The notes: generated by a model from the letters alone, not told the origin. A stretch of 39,165 nucleotides of DNA from Smittium mucronatum (GCA_001953115.1 LSSL01000024.1:1-39165); one strand, 5' to 3'; positions 21,501-32,507 are shown, numbered from the stretch's first letter. Made by a program: numbers and translations.

Positions 21501-22053
21501 CCAGTTCTAGTGTCGAAGTTTTTTCTGCCAGTTCGTAATCGAAAGCGGGAGAAATAGTACTTCCATTATCCTCGTGATCGGCTAAATCTTCTCCATCCAA
21601 AGACTCTTTCTTTAACAAAAGGCTTAAGTTTGTGTTCATATTTAGTAGATTAGCTTTCTCAGAGGGCTGAAACGAATCTTCCGAGCTAGGGAACTTTTTA
21701 ATTTTTTCAAGGGCAAGACGAGCTCTTGAGATTTTTCTTTCCAGAGCATCAAAACCATATTTCATGTCTTCGCCGATATTGTACTCTTCGTAAATGCACA
21801 TTTCGTTGCGCTGCTGACATGCGCCACAAGTGGGCCGTATACTATCACATCTTATCTTACGTTTCCTACAAAAGTAACATGTGTACAGATTTTTTCCTAA
21901 TGTAGGAATTTTAGCAGAAGTACTCGCATTGTTAGAGTTTATCGGATTGTTATCCTTTTTCTCTTTTTTGTTTTTTTCGTCAGTAGATCTGAAGGAGTTC
22001 ATGCGGTCGCCAAACTTGGGTCCGCTTTTTCTCTTTAACTTATTGCCTGACAT
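18513..22053 (-). CDS. Zn(II)2Cys6 fungal transcription factor (3 exons, ~1,098 aa)
   Basis: Exons 22053-21150, 20993-20981 (13 nt) and 20892-18513. Residues 59-86 form a Zn2Cys6 cluster, C-x2-C-x6-C-x6-C-x2-C-x6-C (C59, C62, C69, C76, C79, C86), preceded by Lys/Arg-rich sequence. This family binds CGG half-sites in the nucleus as dimers. A fungal-specific transcription factor domain follows (about 200-600), with the typical WREDEFKRRVWWFIYN block near 329-344. The Asn/Ser-rich C-terminus carries likely activation motifs: IDLLS at 862 and 872, FWDLFMP at 894, LLDFML at 997 and LMDFLY at 1087. ATG 22053 is used because the frame upstream opens with TTG. A simpler two-exon model (acceptor at 20882) gives 1,090 aa, but it deletes the helix normally preceding the WW block. 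The regulated pathway cannot be told. Confidence 0.92.
20893..20980 (-). other. Intron 2 of the transcription factor gene (micro-exon model)
   Basis: 88 nt, GTAAGA...AAAAAAAG. A TTTTAACATAC branch-like site and a long T tract precede the acceptor. In the alternative model without the micro-exon, a single intron would run from 21149 to the TATAG ending at 20882. Confidence 0.6.
20981..20993 (-). other. Putative 13-nt micro-exon of the transcription factor
   Basis: On the minus strand the sequence reads TTCTTAG|AATTGGCTACAAA|GTAAGA: a good acceptor, 13 nt, then a consensus donor. Splicing from the donor at 21149 and on to the acceptor at 20893 keeps the frame (1+13+19 nt before the next codon boundary). 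It yields AVSLIQLATKYCIALKMNKMD, the amphipathic helix pattern expected just before the conserved RRVWW block in this domain. The downstream acceptor (TTATTAAAAAAAG) is not strong, which is the main weakness. Confidence 0.65.
20994..21149 (-). other. Intron 1 of the transcription factor gene
   Basis: 156 nt, GTGAGT...CTTAG, phase 1, with a TTTTTAACTC-type branch region upstream of the acceptor. The donor is needed because the open frame continues only into a proline/phenylalanine junk tail that stops at 21076. The intron holds a run of 10 C (minus strand; G at 21102-21111 on plus). Confidence 0.8.
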
Positions 22054-22064
22054 TTTTTGTCCAT
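22035..22064 (-). promoter_or_regulatory. Overlapping upstream ORF at the transcription factor start
   Basis: An ATG at 22064, 11 nt upstream of the chosen start and in another frame, opens a nine-codon frame (MDKKCQAIS, then TAA). It reads across the main ATG at 22053. Scanning ribosomes that use it would miss the main start, which could lower translation. Whether the mRNA leader includes it is unknown. Confidence 0.5.
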
Positions 22065-22304
22065 AAAAATAAATCAAATAATATAAAAATACAAAAGCTA
22101 TAAATTTAAGGGGTGAAAAAGGGGGGTTTTAATATAAACTTTCTGATTTTTATGTCAGACTTTGATATATGAAGCAAATACTTAAAAAAAAAATAATTTG
22201 ATTTTGGATTTGGATTTTTGTTTTCTTTTAATTTTTATTATTTTGAAAATAGAAAAAAGAGTGGATTCCCAAAATGGTAATTTTTGTTTAAGAATACTTT
22301 CATC

Positions 22305-22321
22305 CGGAGTGAACCCATCCG
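22305..22321. promoter_or_regulatory. CGG-N11-CCG (Gal4-type) site upstream of the transcription factor
   Basis: CGG at 22305-22307 and CCG at 22319-22321 are separated by exactly 11 bases, 252 bp upstream of the ATG at 22053. Inverted CGG triplets with an 11-bp spacer are the established Gal4 recognition geometry within the Zn2Cys6 family. Autoregulation by the adjacent gene's product is inferred. A second, wider CGG-N16-CCG pair occurs at about 22430-22451. Confidence 0.45.
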
Positions 22322-24324
22322 CCTTTTTTTTTTATCTTTGCACAAAATTTTTATTAGTAAAATAATCGAAACGTTTGCATTGACTGATATTGAAAAAAAA
22401 AAAAAAGAAAAAGAAAAAAGTTTGTTGATTCGCGGAAACGATTCTGATTTGCCGTAGTATTTTTTGTTATTTAAGTAACAAAAACTGTATAAACATTCGG
22501 GGATTTAGATAAAAACTTTAAAGTGCGGTCCATTTAGTGCTACGAGCAAACAAAAAGTAACGAATGACAGTAACACATATTTATAGACCTTTCAGACTGC
22601 TATAAAGCTTGCATAATATTAAATCCGACGAGTTGGATCGAGCCAATGGTGTTTGCATAGCTAAAATTGGACTGTATATTGCGTTGGCATGAATATAGAT
22701 TACTTAATATCGGCATTTGTTTCGCCTAGAATCAGAGAGGTGAATGGTCTGGAACGGAGGTCCCCAAGACACAAAATTCTATATTGGGTGGCTGATTACA
22801 CGATGTTGCATTTCTTCTAGGCTTTTCATCAATCGGTTTCCATTTGAGAATTGAATGTTGTTTCAGAATTAATTAATCTTTCAAGTGTACTTTATGTGCT
22901 CTTATTTGCTATATTTAGAGAATCTCATTTAGCATTTAAACAACTAGCCAATAGAATCACAATTAATTTCATTACAATAGGGTATCAAGTGCTTATTGAC
23001 ACAAAATGTGCACTGTCTAGTGTACTTTTCATTAAAGGGCTAGTGTACCGAAAAAAAAATAAAATTCGAGTGGGATCCGGTGTTTGCAGAAATGTTGATG
23101 TAATTACTAGCGATTTTTTTCTGTGTGAAAGGTCATAATTCAAGCACAAATAATTCCAGGGAATTGGCTATCATATACATTGAATCAATCTTTATATAGG
23201 GATATTGATATTTTAGCTAATCATTCCAATCATTCCAGGAGATGTGAACTGAACACGTTTTATGACAACGCAGCAAACATCACCACTCTATATTTCCAAA
23301 TCTAGTACGGTACCTTCACTGGTCTAATTCATTAAACTCCCAAATAGTTAATTCGATTAAACAGCTTAGAGGGGAGGCTTACAAAGTCCTTTATTTTTTA
23401 GAGTTTTTAAGACCCAAAAATCTATTGGATTCCTACTCTCGAAAACTATTATTTTTTATTTGGTGGGTTAAATTACTACCCCAATTATAAATTTTGATTT
23501 GAAATATAATGTTTGCATTGACTAAAAAAACGGAATATTTTCTTTTACTCCGACTCTGAAATGATTAACAGTTTGCTTAGAGAATGTGATCAACGAGAAT
23601 TACAAAACCTCTTTGAAAAAATTAATTTGTATTATTGATCCATTTCAGAGCAAATCACTAACGAAAAAGGTTTTATGTTAGGTGAATATTTGACAAAATT
23701 TGAAATGGGTTTAATACTTGTCTATTATCATAGATTTTTTTTTTTTACGGGAAATTTATTTTATAGTTAATAAAAAGCTATAAAAACATAATTAATAAAA
23801 GTGAAAAAAATTCGAAAATTTTTGTCACCCAACCCCCTTCTGCAGCTCTAGCAGCTCCATACCTCGAGGGCATTGGTTCAAGGTCTACAATCCTATCTAA
23901 AACCAAAATAATTAAATGTAGCCCAATCCCTTCCTTTCGATTATAATTATAATACAAAATAAGAATATGTCCAAATTAAGTTTGAGCCTAAAAAACTGTA
24001 GTAAAAAACAACATTTCCGAAACCATTGGTTCAGGTATATTATATTTCCCTGCAGGCTTGATTAGTTTAAGGGATATTATGCATGGAATGTCCTTTTATT
24101 CAAGATTATAAACAAGATAATATCAGAACCTATTGATATAAGGTACATTCTTTTATATTTGACTCTTGCACTGTCAGTGATACTAATTGGGCTTTCATTA
24201 ACCGTAGTATTTACGCTACTTTTAATTACTCGAATATCAACTTAAGTCTCACTGGCTACTTCGTTTTAACTCACAAATACCTTTTTTATAAACTATAAAT
24301 CGATGTATTCGTTCATTCTGAACT
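22322..24324. other. Intergenic region, no gene supported
   Basis: About 2 kb of mixed composition, less AT-rich than the contig ends around 22500-23350. A 95-codon plus-strand frame at 22851-23138 begins at a non-standard codon, shows no motif and has no splice-site support, so it is not called. No tRNA or rRNA was recognised. The region nearest 22078 is presumed promoter of the transcription factor. Confidence 0.5.
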
Positions 24325-24494
24325 TCAACCCTTTCAAGGCCGATGTTATAAAAATGGCATTCATATTTCATTCAATGTTAGCATCAGTTTAAATATATTA
24401 TACAGTATTAGATGAATCACAAAAATTAGCCAATTGAATTAAGTAATAAGCGCAAATAGGAATGAGGAACAAGTTTGGGCCCGGAAATGGTTAA
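24325..24494 (+). mobile_element. TTAA-ended MITE, copy 4
   Basis: 170 bp. Left end TCAACCCTTTCAAGGCCGATG, right end GGGCCCGGAAATGGTTAA. The interior matches copy 2 (ATGGCATTCATATTTCATTC, TTAGCCAATTGAATTA, CGCAAATAGGAATGAGG). The left terminal TTAA has mutated. Confidence 0.82.
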
Positions 24495-25351
24495 AGAGTT
24501 AAAGCCCCTAAACATTAAAAATATTGATTTTGGCTACACTGTATACAATTTAGATCTCTATTCTTTTTTTATATGCGAATTTTATTTCAAATCATTGCTG
24601 ATAAATGCAAACAGCATTTTTTTGTATCCAATCATGTTCAAAATATTTGAAATCTGACTTACGGAATTTTTTAATACAAGCTTTAAATTTTTGCCAATAA
24701 AATCTAATGCAGAAAGCTGCCTTAACTCTTTTTTGACAATGGGCCATTTCGTGCCATTTTCATGGCCAATATTTATGTTGCTTTTATTCATCATTGATAA
24801 ATTAACATTCTATTGGTTAATTTATTGAAATATGAAAATGTATCCATTGTTGTTTAGCGAATCGGAATACCTAACATTCAATGAGGCGAAGGATTTATAT
24901 TAGATACTCGAAATGCTTAGTCATCAGCTATTTAGTCCGGTCACATCATAAAAAAATGTTTAATATTGCCATAATATGGACCTCTAATATGGTGAACAAA
25001 TAGGCAGATCCTTTTTTATTTACAGCCATTACTAATATTACTGATCAGCCTCTCCAATTCTACTGAAACCCCTTTTATTTTTTAAAAAGTATTCATTGAT
25101 TTTCTGTACTTAGTCTAAGTCAGGATTTTCAAAAAATAAAATATTGCAACTTTTGGCTAAAATTAACATATGCTCACATCTTTATGTTTATTGTTTTCCA
25201 TTAGATGATAAATAACAAATACCCTGATTACGAATTTGTGCCATTATTATATACGTCTATTTACCCAAACTCTGTAATGATTTTTCATATATGGGGCCTT
25301 GGAAGGGTTAAACATTAATAATAGTGGCTTAATCGCTGTTTTAATTTGCTT

Positions 25352-25548
25352 TTAATTTTTCAAGGTCAGAACTAAAAAATGACATAATCAATTGGTAAAT
25401 TTTTTGTATCACGAAATTTCATTGAAAAAATATTATATTTCTCGGCATAACAAAAAAATTTTATAGGGTTAATATTATGTACTTTTGAATAAAAAGTTTT
25501 TTTTGGGAAATAGGAATTCAACTCATTTTGGGGTCAGAAAAGATTTAA
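25352..25548 (+). mobile_element. Decayed TTAA MITE copy
   Basis: About 197 bp. The left end TTAATTTTTCAAGGTCAGAACTA and right end GGGGTCAGAAAAGATTTAA resemble the family termini. AAATAGGAATTCAACTC corresponds to CAAATAGGAATGAGG. The middle is largely unrecognisable and longer than in intact copies, so this is a degraded member or one carrying an insertion. Confidence 0.45.
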
Positions 25549-25961
25549 TTATTAACAAAATCGAATTCAATACATTTATCTTCCATAAACCGGGTATTCT
25601 TGACAGGATGTTTCGGAATAACTATTAAAATTTTGCTTGGGAATAGAAGTATCCTTGTTTTCTGAGTGTATACACTAATCTTTTTAAAATCTTTAAATAA
25701 AATAAAGATCCTCTAATCTAAAGATATGCGTATGAACATTACACGAAATGAGTTTTAATCGAAAATATAGTAATAAATGTATAGGCAAAGTATCTATCAC
25801 TAGTAATAGAAAGAAATTTTTCTTAGACTCATGTCATTCGTAGCTTCTTTAACTGCCAATTTGATACATTATATTTAACCTCAGATTGTAAAAAATAACC
25901 TGTATAAAATAGGTTATGCACTTTGCTAATATTTCTTTAATCAAGTCTATAGTTATTTTTA

Positions 25962-26133
25962 TTACCCTTTTCCAGGCCCAAATTTGTGTCTTGCCCCTAT
26001 TTGCGTATATTTGCAATTATAATTGGCCCAAAAATATGATCAGCCCAATGGTACTCAAATAAAATTAAACTAATAATATCATTGAGCGTAAAGTGAAAGC
26101 CATTTTTTGCGCCATTGCCCCTGAAGGAGTTAA
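25962..26133 (-). mobile_element. TTAA-ended MITE, copy 5
   Basis: About 172 bp in reverse orientation. Left TTACCCTTTTCCAGGCCCAAATTTG, right CCCCTGAAGGAGTTAA. The interior carries CCTATTTGCG, AATTGGCCC, ATCATTGAGCGTAAAGTG and AAAGCCATTTTTTGCGCCATTG in family order. TTAA is intact on the right and reduced to TTA on the left. Confidence 0.8.
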
Positions 26134-26576
26134 GCTGTCTCATGACTATTTGTATGCTACCAATTGACATACTGGATATTTAGTATACTACTTGACCAAC
26201 AAATAGAAAGTATTAATCTGTAACTTTTTTCATTCATAGTTTTAAAAAATATGTGAATTTTATTTATCATCATATTCTTAATTATGTAAAATGATAGGAA
26301 GAAAAAGTAGACGAAATGATTGAGTGCAAACAGTCACGCCACCTTATTAAGCTTACTAATATTTTAACCAATCATTTAAATAACCCTGATTCGCATCGCC
26401 TAGATACGTTAGAAATAAACCCAAAGAAAAAAAATTCGTTATTGTTTGATTCATATATTACTAATATATTTTCCCTTTCAATTTGATAAGAATTTTTGGT
26501 TTGAAAACGTATATCGGGGGTTTACTGGAAGCTAAGTATTCAATATGAAAGGTCAAAATAATGTGAGATTTTTTTG
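26134..26576. other. Intergenic, nothing recognised
   Basis: AT-rich sequence between MITE copy 5 and repeat family B copy 2. There is no open frame of note, no RNA gene and no clear repeat. Confidence 0.5.
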
Positions 26577-26830
26577 AGGACCAGAATTTTTTTTCCTATG
26601 TAAACCATTGGCTACAGAAAATTTAATCATCATCAAGCCAATATAAATAGAAAAATATACTTATCCTAATAAAATTTCAACATTTTGCCTATAGATGTTT
26701 TCTTTTTTTAACTCTAGATCCCAGTTTAATCAATAATTTTGTCTTGTTCTTAACGCAATATTCCCAAATTAGGAAATTAGTAAAAAGTTATTGAGCAAGA
26801 GTCTGTTCTGAAAGAGAATCTCCCGTAATA
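26577..26830 (+). repeat. Dispersed repeat family B, copy 2
   Basis: Homologous to 12165-12410 in the same orientation; the shared blocks are listed there. In both places the similarity begins near a short T run preceding ATGTAAAC and fades after the GAGAATC / AGAATC block. Confidence 0.65.
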
Positions 26831-27204
26831 CTAATCAAACAACGTACGTTTTTTTACTTGTACAATTTTTTAACTATTGGCATTTCTAACTTTTGTTTGT
26901 TCTGAGCTTTATATACGTGTTCCCATAAAAGAGCTTTAGATTTCTAGTAAAAATGACTAATTAGTGCAAAGAATTCCATAGACCCATAGAACTACTTTTC
27001 CGAACATTAGAATAATTTCTAATGTCCATATTAAAGAAATGATACACATGGGTTGTTACTTTGCAAAAGGCCGTATTTTTAAAAATTGCTGTAAAATTTT
27101 GTGTTTAAAAGCACGATTGGATTAGTAATTATGGAAGGCTTTCAAAAACGCGATAAATTTCCCTGCCTTAAGTTTCCCACGATTATATTCGCTACTCTTA
27201 CATT

Positions 27205-27374
27205 TTAACCCTTTCCGGATCCAAATTTGTGTCCAACTCCTATTGGTGTTTATTAAATATTTCAATTGGTTAGAATTATTGATTTATCCAGCAATGTATA
27301 AATTTTATTTTTTAATGACAGCATCGAATAGATAATGAAATCCATCTTTGTACCATCTGTCCTGAAAAGGTTAA
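27205..27374 (-). mobile_element. TTAA-ended MITE, copy 6
   Basis: 170 bp in reverse orientation with TTAA at both ends: TTAACCCTTTCCGGATCC on the left and GTCCTGAAAAGGTTAA on the right. CTCCTATTGG, CAATTGGTTAG, TTGATTTATCCAGCAATG and ATGACAGCATCGAATAG follow the family order. Confidence 0.83.
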
Positions 27375-28556
27375 ATGAATATAACTTGATAATACTTTGA
27401 TTTAGTTCTTTACTAAAAAAGAGATGAGAAACCTGTAATACCTGTATGCAAAAGAAGCCCCCATATTTGAAAAAAAACACGCGTTATTACCATAATCATC
27501 TAATGTTAATTGATATCAGTATCCAGCTAAGAAATTTTAAATTAAATTGTAATTTTTTTTAGGCACCACCATAATAAAGACAATAATAATTTAAATTCCA
27601 CGTCAGATACTAAACATAGTGCTATTTAATGCTTAACAATCAGTACAAGATGATTACCAGGAGTGCTAACAATGCCCACCAATACATTTTATTTAGGGAA
27701 TGAAAATTTTATTTATTTCCTGAAATAATTAATCCCAACTCCCCTTTTCATTCAAACGAATCAAAGATACCTAAAAGTATATCTATTGGTGAATAAAACA
27801 TAAATTCGATCCTCAACTCAGTTTTTGCATCATCATTATCTTTTAAGCTTTTTATTGTTATTAAATTCAACTCTACCCTCATACCCCATTTATCTAGCTC
27901 CCCTGAATGAAAAAAAGCAGATTTAAATTTTATTTTTTATATTTGACATTCTTTATCTGCCATGAAATTGATTAACTATTTTGAAACAGAATCTATGAAC
28001 CCCACCCGATAAAACTTTTTTTTCTTTAGAAATTTACCCCTTTTAGCAAAGACGTGGATTTATATTATTAAAACCTTTATTAAAACCATAGATATATATT
28101 GCATGTAATAAATCATTATAATTACCAACAGAGGAAAATATGGGTTAAGGATATAATACAAAGCAAATTGATACGTCATTCTTTTATGTTTTAAATTTTT
28201 TAGTTGTTTAATAAACTACTTGCACTTACATTTCTTATGTTATCACTTATACTTGACTTGTCCTAATGCGGCTAAAATATTGTGAAGTGGACACTATACT
28301 TATCTGATATGCTAATAGTTGAGGTAATAAAAGAAAGATGGAATTTTGGTGAGAAATAATCTTACCACCCCCTCCCCATAACAACCCTCGAATACTTACC
28401 TTATTAGTATTAAATTGATATCGACATAACTGAATTGATTTATTTTTACAAAAACCTTAAATATAAAAAGTCAAACAATCCTATTCTAAACTACCAACTA
28501 CTTCGTTAAATCTTAGTCAATCTTTGTACTATTGAAATGGATAAGCGAGGGGGAGT
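27375..28556. other. Intergenic, no gene supported
   Basis: AT-rich with some C-rich patches near the gap (CCACCCCCTCCCC at about 28367). No coding frame, RNA gene or repeat is recognised. Confidence 0.5.
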
Positions 28557-28569
28557 GGGGGGGGGGGGG
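28557..28569 (+). repeat. Poly(G) tract bordering the assembly gap (left)
   Basis: A run of 13 G directly before the unknown bases, preceded by GAGGGGGAGT. Homopolymers of this kind commonly stop polymerases and assemblers, which likely explains the gap. Confidence 0.9.
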
Positions 28570-29132
28570 NNNNNNNNNNNNNNNNNNNNNNNNNNNNNNN
28601 NNNNNNNNNNNNNNNNNNNNNNNNNNNNNNNNNNNNNNNNNNNNNNNNNNNNNNNNNNNNNNNNNNNNNNNNNNNNNNNNNNNNNNNNNNNNNNNNNNNN
28701 NNNNNNNNNNNNNNNNNNNNNNNNNNNNNNNNNNNNNNNNNNNNNNNNNNNNNNNNNNNNNNNNNNNNNNNNNNNNNNNNNNNNNNNNNNNNNNNNNNNN
28801 NNNNNNNNNNNNNNNNNNNNNNNNNNNNNNNNNNNNNNNNNNNNNNNNNNNNNNNNNNNNNNNNNNNNNNNNNNNNNNNNNNNNNNNNNNNNNNNNNNNN
28901 NNNNNNNNNNNNNNNNNNNNNNNNNNNNNNNNNNNNNNNNNNNNNNNNNNNNNNNNNNNNNNNNNNNNNNNNNNNNNNNNNNNNNNNNNNNNNNNNNNNN
29001 NNNNNNNNNNNNNNNNNNNNNNNNNNNNNNNNNNNNNNNNNNNNNNNNNNNNNNNNNNNNNNNNNNNNNNNNNNNNNNNNNNNNNNNNNNNNNNNNNNNN
29101 NNNNNNNNNNNNNNNNNNNNNNNNNNNNNNNN
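28570..29132. other. Assembly gap (563 N)
   Basis: Unresolved bases. Both borders are G homopolymers, so the missing sequence may be a longer G-rich tract or a G-rich tandem repeat. Frames reading through the N run are artefacts. Confidence 0.99.
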
Positions 29133-29163
29133 GGGAAGGGGGGGGGGGGGGGGGGGGGGGGGG
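29133..29163 (+). repeat. Poly(G) tract bordering the assembly gap (right)
   Basis: GGGAA followed by 26 consecutive G (29138-29163), then AT-rich sequence. The same strand is G-rich on both sides of the gap, consistent with one interrupted G-rich tract. Confidence 0.9.
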
Positions 29164-30620
29164 ATTATTCTCAAAGCATCAGTATAATCAGTTTATCTAT
29201 GGTTTATTTTGATTTATTTTTATATCGCCAAAGCCTAAAGCCTACTTCGTTGATATTTTTTTATCAAATCTATAAAGATATATTACCTTTATTTTATTTT
29301 TTATTCTTCGAAAATAAAGTGTATAAGTCATATTTTTAAAGATGTTTCTTGCATTCTTTAAGAGATACCTTTGTAAAAAAATATGCTAGCTATTTATAAG
29401 GTCGATTGATACGATGATATTTCGAGTTTTAGTGTAACCCATTAATTTAATTATGCACCATCATTAAACTTTTTTGTAAATACAATTAGCTTTTTTTAAA
29501 TCCCTAGCACCTCGTGAACCCCATAATATATATAATTATGGGAAAGAAAGAATTTTTCCTTCTGTAACATGATATTTATTGATTACAACAAATATGAATC
29601 TTTTGGAGAAAAGAATACATTTCTATTTATTTGATTTTGCTATTTTCAAAAATGAGAAGCATTCGTGTCATTCGATTGCAATTATCTTTTAACCTGTATT
29701 AACTACATACTTGATAGCATTATGATTTATGAAGACATTCCCCTTTTAGTTTAATTAAATATATCTGTAAAAAAAAATCCTCCTAAGACAGATTAAAAAA
29801 ATTATATTTATAGTTTTATTATTAAAAATCATTTACATTTATCAAACTTTACACCTTATTTTACTTTAAGAATATTAAATTTTGATATTTTAACTAAATG
29901 TTTTATATATTATTTTCACAAAACACAACTCTTCTTGAAAGAACTATCCTTTTCGAATGACTAGTAAAAGAAAGAATATATAATCAACTATAATCAAGCG
30001 TAAATCAAGTTTTTACCCATAATAATCTATTTTTGGCCTAATAGGCATAGGAATTGATTAAAAATAAAATTTGCATTATTCAAATCGTATTAAAATATTC
30101 ATAGATAAAATGTATATACATCTACTTTATTCTGTTTTAAAAATAATGTTATCTGTTTTTTTAATTTACTGATATCATTTTTTAAATGATTGCTAATTGA
30201 GTCTATCAAATTTATTATAGACTTATTTTTAGGTCTTTAAAAAACTAATTGGTTTTAAAATGATAATACAGAAGAAATTTCATAAAAATTTTGCCGATAT
30301 TTCCCCTTAAAGATTGAATTAATGTTACATATTTGAACTTTTTTTGTTAATTTATTAAGATTTTTTGTAAATAATGTGAAATTCTCACAATTTCATATTA
30401 CATTTAGAAATTTTGACATTTTTAAAGTGCACGAATTTATAAAATTTTATGAAATAAATTTTACTCTACTCCCAATTTAAAAGAAATTTTAATAAATATT
30501 TTCATCTATTTTGAAATTATATTCCATCTTATTAATATTAAAATAATAATAATTGAATTGTTAGTATTATAAATTTATCTTTCAAAGATAGAAAAAAAAG
30601 TACATTGGAACTTAATTTTT
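29164..30620. other. AT-rich intergenic DNA, no gene supported
   Basis: Very AT-rich, stops in every frame, no open frame of note. No repeat other than homopolymer runs was recognised. Confidence 0.6.
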
Positions 30621-30790
30621 ATAAACCTTCTCATTCAAAAGGTCTTTTATTAATTCTATTTAAGAATAAAAACTATCATGTTGGTCTAGTTTCTTGATTA
30701 ATCTAATAAAAAGCATGCTACACTGATAGAAAATTAATGCTGAATGAAAAATGAACAATATTTTTACTTCATTAAACCTGAAAGATTCAA
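30621..30790 (-). mobile_element. Decayed TTAA MITE copy
   Basis: 170 bp, matching the family's length, in reverse orientation. The right end ACCTGAAAGATTCAA corresponds to CCTGAAAGGGTTAA. GGTCTAGTTTCTTGATTAATC corresponds to GGCCTAGCTTCTTGATTTATCC of copy 3, and GAATGAAAAATGAACAA fits the block before the right end. The left terminus is TAAACCTTCTC. It is heavily AT-mutated. Confidence 0.55.
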
Positions 30791-31817
30791 TCTAGCACTT
30801 TATCTTTATTTTAAAATAATAACATTAAATTATTAATAGAGTATTAATAAACAAATTTTTGTATTTTTTTTGTTTAATCAGGAATATTCTAAGCCAAAAT
30901 ATCTAAAATTTGATAATTTTAGTTTACATTTAACTATTTAATACATTAACTAATATTAAATTCAAATAAATTTTTAAAAAATATGCCATTTTTTTAAAAT
31001 CTTAATCATCTCTAATTGGATGAAAAAAATTTTATCTCAATTTTTATTTAAATATTTTTTTGAAATAATAATGAAGCATATATTATTATTTGAATCCTGT
31101 AAAAATATTATAAATACACAAACCAATCATGAATTTCCTGAAATCTTATACATATCACTATGATCTACCAATCACTGCATTTTAAATTTCAAAATAAAAA
31201 AGTTTTATTTATAGGAAAATTTTTTGAAATTTATAAAAACCGGAAATTTCTAGGAAATTTAATGAATTTCCACATAATATTCTTGAAATATATAGAGTAA
31301 ATAAAACTCTAAAATATCTAAAGTTATGATTTATTTTAAATTATTTCAAAAAAAAACCATATCGATTTAATAAATATTAATGGAATATTATTTAAGCATT
31401 ACTTCTCTTGTTGGAAATAAATTAATGCTCATAGTCTTTGCAAGTACCTAAATTGATATATTATCCATTTATAGATAAAAAAAAAACTAGAGAATTTAAT
31501 AAAATAGTAATCATAAAAATCATCGAAGACTTTAGGGAAACATTATCAATAATAATTTTTCGGTGTGAATAAACTCTAGCATATTAATAATTGGATAATT
31601 TTTTATAAGTATTATAAACTGTTTTTTTTGGATTATCTCCATCCAATTTTTACATTACAAAACTATAACACAACCTTTCTATACTATATGTTTTATTAAA
31701 ATAATTATACATTAAAATATAATATATTCTACCAGTCTCCGAAAAAATCACTTTGATTAATTGGTAATAAACTGGGATAAACGATTAAAACGTTATGTAA
31801 AAACTTGGAATAAATGC

Positions 31818-31972
31818 AAGCGCTACAACTTTTCACCATAAATTTCAAGGATTTGAAAGGAAATACAAAAATGGTAAATTCTAATTGGATTCAGTGCAAT
31901 AAAATTAAATAAAGAAAAAAATTATGGGTAAATTGTACAGCCTAATTGGATTTAGTGAAAATGGATTAGAAA
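31818..31972 (+). repeat. Left inverted arm of a decayed DNA transposon
   Basis: This aligns to the reverse complement of 33823-33980. Shared blocks are AAATTTCAA, GAAAGGAAATA, the TTGGATTCAGTGCAATAAAATT / TTGATTTAGTGCAATAAAATT block and GTGAAAATGGATT. The arm also contains two to three imperfect ~55-60-bp internal repeats built on GGTAAATTGTACAGCCTAATTG. The arms are clearly more diverged than those of the element at 1-3313. Confidence 0.65.
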
Positions 31973-32507
31973 ATAGTGGAAATTGGTTGGTAAATAGTAC
32001 AACCTAATTGTTAAAAGGATAGAAAAAATCTTCAAATTCTAATTATAATTCGATTAACTGCATTTAGAACATATAGATGCAAAAAATAAACTCTATTATA
32101 AAAGAGTGATTTTATTTATCCTATTAAAGTAGCATAGCTCTTTTAAGAAAATTTAATGAATTTAAACCTTAAAAAAATAAAATTACTGGGAATTTTCGTA
32201 AAATTATAGAGAATAAAAATATTAATTTTATATTAGTTCTGTCCTATTAGAAATTAATGAAAGTAAAATATTAAAAAATAGAATTAAACAGCATATATTA
32301 AAGTCCAGTTTAGAAAATTTCGTTTTTTTTATCAATATATATGTAATTATAACATATAAATTTGGCTATATTATTAATTATTTTTTTTATAAACATAATA
32401 AGTTATATTAAAATATAATTTTGTTTGAACATCTGAGTGATGTAAAATGATTAACAGAATATTCAAATAAAACTTTGATTAGGATTTAATAAAAACCAAA
32501 TATATAA

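Noticed and set aside
22054..22077. N-terminal extension of the transcription factor by eight codons
   Set aside because: The extended frame would begin with TTG; the first in-frame ATG is at 22053.
22851..23138. 95-codon frame possibly encoding a membrane or retroelement-like protein
   Set aside because: It starts from a non-ATG codon and has no recognisable motif or splice context; its composition is consistent with chance.
23860..23900. GGTTCAAGG resembling a tRNA B box
   Set aside because: It lacks the full GGTTCRANTCC consensus, and no acceptor or anticodon stem can be formed around it.
25287..25309. GGGGCCTTGGAAGGGTTAAAC as a further MITE end
   Set aside because: Only the terminal ~18 bp resembles the family; no interior similarity or opposite end was found within 200 bp.
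28506..29212. Long apparent frames on both strands through the N run
   Set aside because: They consist almost entirely of unknown residues flanked by poly-Gly or poly-Pro from the G homopolymers; they are gap artefacts.
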